Below, piece by piece: positions 60,839 to 64,000 of a DNA stretch of 64,000 nucleotides (positions are counted from its first letter, which is position 1; every line of letters begins with the position of its first letter). Source of the stretch: Streptomyces caelestis (GTDB taxonomy: Bacteria; Actinomycetota; Actinomycetes; Streptomycetales; Streptomycetaceae); the NCBI RefSeq assembly GCF_014205255.1, contig NZ_JACHNE010000001.1, forward strand, positions 1,922,001-1,986,000, given 5' to 3'. A program made the position numbers and the translations under genes. The notes beneath the pieces were generated by a model, which was not told the origin of the DNA, did not search any database, and was given only the letters and a program-made list of their open reading frames with translations.

Positions 60839-60885
60839 TTATCTACGTTCGTCCAGCCAATGACCTCGAACGATTGCCTGGGTAA

Positions 60886-62130
60886 ATGGAAAGCTTCTCG
60901 CTGATCCTCGCGATTGTGGTGGTAACCGCACTCGCGTTCGATTTCACGAACGGTTTCCACGACACCGCGAACGCGATGGCCACGACCATTTCCACGGGTG
61001 CCATGAGGCCCAAGGTCGCCGTCGCCATGTCCGCCGTCCTCAACCTGGTCGGCGCCTTCCTGTCCGTGGAAGTCGCCAACACGATCTCCAAGGGTCTCGT
61101 CGACGAGTCCGGCATCCGTCCCGAGGTCATCTTCGCCGCCCTGGTCGGCGCGATCCTCTGGAACCTGCTGACCTGGCTGGTCGGCCTGCCGTCCAGCTCC
61201 TCTCACGCCCTGATGGGCGGCCTGATCGGTGCCACGATCGCCTCGGCCGGCGTCGGCGCGGTGCACGGTGACGTCCTGGTCACCAAGGTGCTGATCCCGG
61301 CGATCGCCGCCCCGCTGGTCGCGGGCGTCGCGGCGCTGCTCGCCACACGGCTGACGTACTCCCTCGGCAAGAAGGCCGACGGCAAGGCCTCCGCGAAGGG
61401 CTACCGCGCCGGCCAGATCGCCTCCGCGGGCCTGGTCTCGCTGGCCCACGGCACCAACGACGCCCAGAAGACGATGGGTGTCATCACCCTCGCCCTGGTC
61501 GCCGGCGGCGCCGTCGCCCCCGACTCCGACCCGCCCATGTGGGTCATCCTCTCCGCGGGCATCGCCATCGCGCTCGGCACGTACCTCGGCGGCTGGCGCA
61601 TCATCCGCACCATGGGCAAGGGCCTGACCGACCTCCAGCCGCAGCAGGGCTTCGCCGCCCAGACCAGCGCGGCGACGGTCATCCTGGCCTCCTCCCACCT
61701 CGGTTTCTCGCTCTCCACGACCCACTCCGTGTCCGGCTCCGTGATGGGCGCGGGCCTCGGCCGCAAGGGCGGCGTCGTCCGCTGGTCGACGGCGACGCGG
61801 ATGTTCGTCGCGTGGGGCCTGACGCTGCCGGCGGCGGCCCTGGTGGCCGCGCTCGCCGAGTACGTCACCGGCTTCGGCAGCTGGGGCACCGCGGTGGTGG
61901 CCGTCTTCCTCGTCGCCTCCAGCGCGGCGATCTGGAAGATCTCGCGGCGTGAGGTCGTCGACCACACCAACGTCAACGACACCGACGAGGCGGAGCCGGC
62001 CGGTGTGGTGACCACGGCCATGGCCGCGGTGACGCCGCCGCCGACCGGCTCGGCGACGGAGGACCCGGTGCCGTCCTTCCCGGCCCAGGCCGCCGCCGAG
62101 CGGACGCCCTCGACGACCACCACGGTCTGA
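60886..62130 (+). CDS. pit: Low-affinity inorganic phosphate transporter (PiT family)
   Basis: The protein has 414 residues with about ten helices. The two duplicated PiT signatures are visible: FTNGFHDTANAMATTI near the start and LAHGTNDAQKTMGVI in the second half. Other conserved parts include GLPSSSSHALMGGLIGA and SHLGFSLSTTHSVSGSVMGAG. It imports metal-phosphate driven by proton or sodium gradients. The C-terminus has a Pro/Thr/Ala tail. From memory it corresponds to pitH2 of S. coelicolor. A PHO-like box lies upstream. The small downstream gene follows after 33 bases. Confidence 0.95.
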   Translation: MESFSLILAIVVVTALAFDFTNGFHDTANAMATTISTGAMRPKVAVAMSAVLNLVGAFLSVEVANTISKGLVDESGIRPEVIFAALVGAILWNLLTWLVGLPSSSSHALMGGLIGATIASAGVGAVHGDVLVTKVLIPAIAAPLVAGVAALLATRLTYSLGKKADGKASAKGYRAGQIASAGLVSLAHGTNDAQKTMGVITLALVAGGAVAPDSDPPMWVILSAGIAIALGTYLGGWRIIRTMGKGLTDLQPQQGFAAQTSAATVILASSHLGFSLSTTHSVSGSVMGAGLGRKGGVVRWSTATRMFVAWGLTLPAAALVAALAEYVTGFGSWGTAVVAVFLVASSAAIWKISRREVVDHTNVNDTDEAEPAGVVTTAMAAVTPPPTGSATEDPVPSFPAQAAAERTPSTTTTV

Positions 62131-62163
62131 CCCGCCGACCGGTAACAAGGAAGAGTCTCCGAT

Positions 62164-62385
62164 ATGAAGATCGACTGGGCGGCCCTCGGCTCCGTCTTCG
62201 GCGTCAGCCTCGTGGTCACCGTGGCCCTCGTGGGCCTGTTCACCCTCGGCATCACCGGCCTGTCCCGCCGCGAGCGGGCGGTGGCCGCCGGCGGCTCCGC
62301 GGGGCTTGCCGTGACGGGCGCCTACGCGTGCTTCGCGGCGTGTGCGGCGGCCGTCGGGTACGGGATCTATCTGATCGTGGCCTGA
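62164..62385 (+). CDS. Small two-helix membrane protein downstream of pit
   Basis: The protein has 73 residues. It has two hydrophobic helices (LGSVFGVSLVVTVALVGLFTLGITGL and AYACFAACAAAVGYGIYLIVA) separated by a basic-Gly segment (SRRERAVAAGGS). Its position directly after the phosphate transporter and behind AAGGAAGAG suggests a partner subunit. I do not know a function. Confidence 0.85.
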   Translation: MKIDWAALGSVFGVSLVVTVALVGLFTLGITGLSRRERAVAAGGSAGLAVTGAYACFAACAAAVGYGIYLIVA

Positions 62386-62400
62386 CCACGGTCACTTCTG

Positions 62401-62436
62401 CCGGGCGGTGCGGGACTTCGGTCCTGTGCCGCCCGG
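62401..62436 (+). terminator. Terminator after the pit operon
   Basis: CCGGGCGGTGCGGGAC pairs with GTCCTGTGCCGCCCGG around a TTCG tetraloop with one bulge. It begins 16 bases after the small membrane gene. Confidence 0.85.
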
Positions 62437-62504
62437 TTGTCGTGTGCGCAGGGGGGCGGTGTGGGCTTCTCCACAGTCTCCCCTCGCAGGTCAACGGCAA
62501 GTTG

Positions 62505-62650
62505 ACGGCTGTTCCCGGCCGTGGTGGACTGCCGGGGCCAGTACGGCGGCAGGAGAGGAAGCCGGTGGAAGTCCGGCGCGGTCCCGCCACTGTCACCGGG
62601 GTAGCGATCCCCGGGAGCCAGGAACTCTCACCGCCGGTCCAGTCGAACCA
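62505..62650 (+). promoter_or_regulatory. Cobalamin (B12) riboswitch
   Basis: The conserved core is present: GAGAGGAAGCCGGTG, then AGTCCGGCGCGGTCCCGCCACTGTCACC and, after a variable stem, GAGCCAGGAACTC (about 62552-62630). Adenosylcobalamin binding to this leader lowers expression of downstream genes. It lies about 100 bases before the cobD start, so the cobD-cobQ unit is under B12 feedback. The outer boundaries are approximate. Confidence 0.93.
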
Positions 62651-62747
62651 GGGCGTGGACACCCTGAGTGAGGACATATCGCCATGCGCGGCTGCCGATC
62701 GAGGTTGAGTACCCCACCCCTGCCCGCTCCTCTGGCCGGCTGAGCCC

Positions 62748-63689
62748 ATGAGTGCCGGCCGCGTCTTCGCGTACGGCGCCGCCGCCGGTCTGATCGGTGA
62801 CCTGCTGCTCGGCGATCCTCGCCGGGGGCATCCGGTCGCCGTGTTCGGACGGGCCGCGGGGGCCGTGGAACGGGTGTTGTGGCGGGACCACCGGGGGTGG
62901 GGCGCGCTGCACACCGTGGTGTGCGCCGGAGGGGCGGTCGCGCTCGGGGGCGTCGCCACGCGTGCCGTGCGGGACTGCGCCGTCGCCTCCGTCGCGCTGA
63001 CCGGCGTCGCCACCTGGGCCGTGGTCGGGGGGACTTCGCTCGCGCGGGAGGCGCGGGCCATCGGGCGTGCCCTGGAGGCGGGGGACGTCGAGGGGGCCCG
63101 GGCGCGGCTGCCGCATCTGTGCGGGCGGGACCCACAGGCGCTCGACGCCGACGGGATCGCCCGGGCCGTGGTCGAGTCCGTCGCCGAGAACACCTCCGAC
63201 GCGGTCGTGGGGGCACTCGTGTGGGGGGCCGTCGGCGGTGTGCCGGGGCTCCTCGGGTTCCGGGCCGTCAACACCCTCGACGCCATGGTCGGGCACAAGT
63301 CGGCCCGGTACCGGCGCTACGGGTGGGCCTCCGCGCGGCTGGACGATCTCGCCGGATGGCCGGGGGCCCGGCTGACCGCCGTGCTCGCGGCCCTGGCAGG
63401 GGACGATCCACGGGGAGCCGTGCGGGCATGGCGTGCCGACGCCGGCAAGCATCCGAGCCCCAACGCCGGGCCCGTGGAGGCCTCGTTCGCGGGGGCGCTC
63501 GGGGTGCGGCTGGGCGGGACCCTGTCGTACGGCGGGCGCGTCGAGCACCGGCCGGTGCTCAACGGGGCGGAGCGCGGCGTCGGCACCCGCGACATCGAAC
63601 GGGCCGTGCGGCTGTCCAGGCGCGTCGGCTGGCTCGCGCTCGGCGTCTGTGTCGCCGCGCGCCGCATCGCGAAAGGGCGTACGTCATGA
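62748..63689 (+). CDS. cobD: Adenosylcobinamide-phosphate synthase CobD/CbiB
   Basis: The protein has 313 residues with four or five helices. Family motifs are [23 protein letters not shown] near the start, [61 protein letters not shown] in the middle, and [30 protein letters not shown] at the end. It attaches the aminopropanol arm to cobyric acid. It is the first gene after the B12 riboswitch, and its stop overlaps the cobQ ATG (ATGA). Confidence 0.95.
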   Translation: MSAGRVFAYGAAAGLIGDLLLGDPRRGHPVAVFGRAAGAVERVLWRDHRGWGALHTVVCAGGAVALGGVATRAVRDCAVASVALTGVATWAVVGGTSLAREARAIGRALEAGDVEGARARLPHLCGRDPQALDADGIARAVVESVAENTSDAVVGALVWGAVGGVPGLLGFRAVNTLDAMVGHKSARYRRYGWASARLDDLAGWPGARLTAVLAALAGDDPRGAVRAWRADAGKHPSPNAGPVEASFAGALGVRLGGTLSYGGRVEHRPVLNGAERGVGTRDIERAVRLSRRVGWLALGVCVAARRIAKGRTS

Positions 63690-64000
63690 CGGGCGGTGGG
63701 CTTCTGGTCGCCGGTACCACCTCCGACGCCGGCAAGAGCGTCGTGACCGCCGGGATCTGCCGGTGGCTGGTGCGGCAGGGTGTCAAGGTGGCGCCCTTCA
63801 AGGCGCAGAACATGTCCCTCAACTCCTTCGTGACGAGGGAGGGTGCCGAGATCGGGCGGGCGCAGGCCATGCAGGCGCAGGCCTGCCGGGTCGAGCCGAC
63901 CGCGCTGATGAACCCGGTACTGCTCAAGCCCGGTGGCGAGCGCAGCAGTCAGGTCGTGCTGCTGGGCAAGCCGGTCGGGGAGCTCAGCGCCCGCGGGTAC
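63686..64000 (+). CDS. cobQ: Cobyric acid synthase CobQ (3' truncated by window)
   Basis: The first 105 residues are present. The P-loop-like start [23 protein letters not shown] and [47 protein letters not shown] are diagnostic of CobQ, which amidates four side chains of the corrin ring using ATP and glutamine. The ATG overlaps the cobD stop, so the two are coupled and share the riboswitch. The rest, including the glutaminase domain, lies beyond the window. Confidence 0.95.
   Translation, partial: MTGGGLLVAGTTSDAGKSVVTAGICRWLVRQGVKVAPFKAQNMSLNSFVTREGAEIGRAQAMQAQACRVEPTALMNPVLLKPGGERSSQVVLLGKPVGELSARGY

Overview
The window is high-GC actinobacterial chromosome and almost certainly Streptomyces. 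Codon third positions are strongly G/C. GTG and TTG starts are common behind GGAGG-type ribosome sites. It carries a cysteine-free short chaplin (ChpE), the Streptomyces-specific 'streptophobe' membrane family, a 38-residue SGM_5486-type peptide and the small nucleoid protein Gbn. From memory, the gene order follows the core-chromosome segment of S. coelicolor around SCO1795 to SCO1848; I could not check this by alignment. No rRNA, tRNA, CRISPR, prophage or intact insertion sequence was seen.

Layout. 0-8 kb: end of an unknown gene, an SPFH/NfeD membrane pair, an ABC ATPase, a Streptomyces hypothetical, chpE, a NarL-type two-component system, and an SDR overlapping a QueA-like gene. 8-10.2 kb: a degraded strip with a transposase-like fragment, a Y-family polymerase pseudogene, a broken helix-turn-helix-like fragment and one intact membrane gene. 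10.2-21 kb: secreted transglycosylase, FHA-ABC exporter, streptophobe protein, serB, SixA-like phosphatase, small membrane peptides, and an MFS/GntR divergent pair with a clear operator palindrome. 21-29.8 kb: fabG-fabI, a tldD-tldE pair separated by an unusual 86-base duplication/insertion, tyrS, small membrane proteins and moaA. 30-40.5 kb: actP with its DUF485 partner, tandem secreted subtilases, a CopD-like protein, an apparent ether-lipid pair (AGMO-like hydroxylase plus TMEM86-like lysoplasmalogenase), a DEDDh exonuclease, a Cys-rich small protein and SURF1. 40.5-49.5 kb: a hypothetical, cstA with its YbdD-like partner, DUF3311, then an overlapping SSS permease-ECF sigma-membrane protein-GH15 unit, and an SDR. 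49.5-52.7 kb: an Asp23/AmaP envelope-stress module. 52.8-60.5 kb: enoyl-CoA hydratase, gbn, ABC-F, VOC protein, a hypothetical, an alpha/beta hydrolase and a class II aldolase. 60.8-64 kb: a low-affinity phosphate transporter behind a PHO-box-like repeat, then a cobalamin riboswitch controlling cobD-cobQ, the last cut by the window edge.

Genes that appear to act together: SPFH/NfeD in membrane quality control; fabG-fabI in the reductive steps of fatty-acid synthesis; TldD/TldE as a two-subunit metallopeptidase; DUF485-ActP and YbdD-CstA as transporter plus small partner; the AGMO-like/TMEM86-like pair in ether-lipid turnover; and the Asp23 module as a membrane-anchored assembly. The most unusual signals are the tldD-tldE junction, the GATC palindromes upstream of gbn, the divergent double-Asp23-like protein, a hairpin that buries the SURF1 start, and a possible terminated short leader RNA at about 28.51-28.59 kb.
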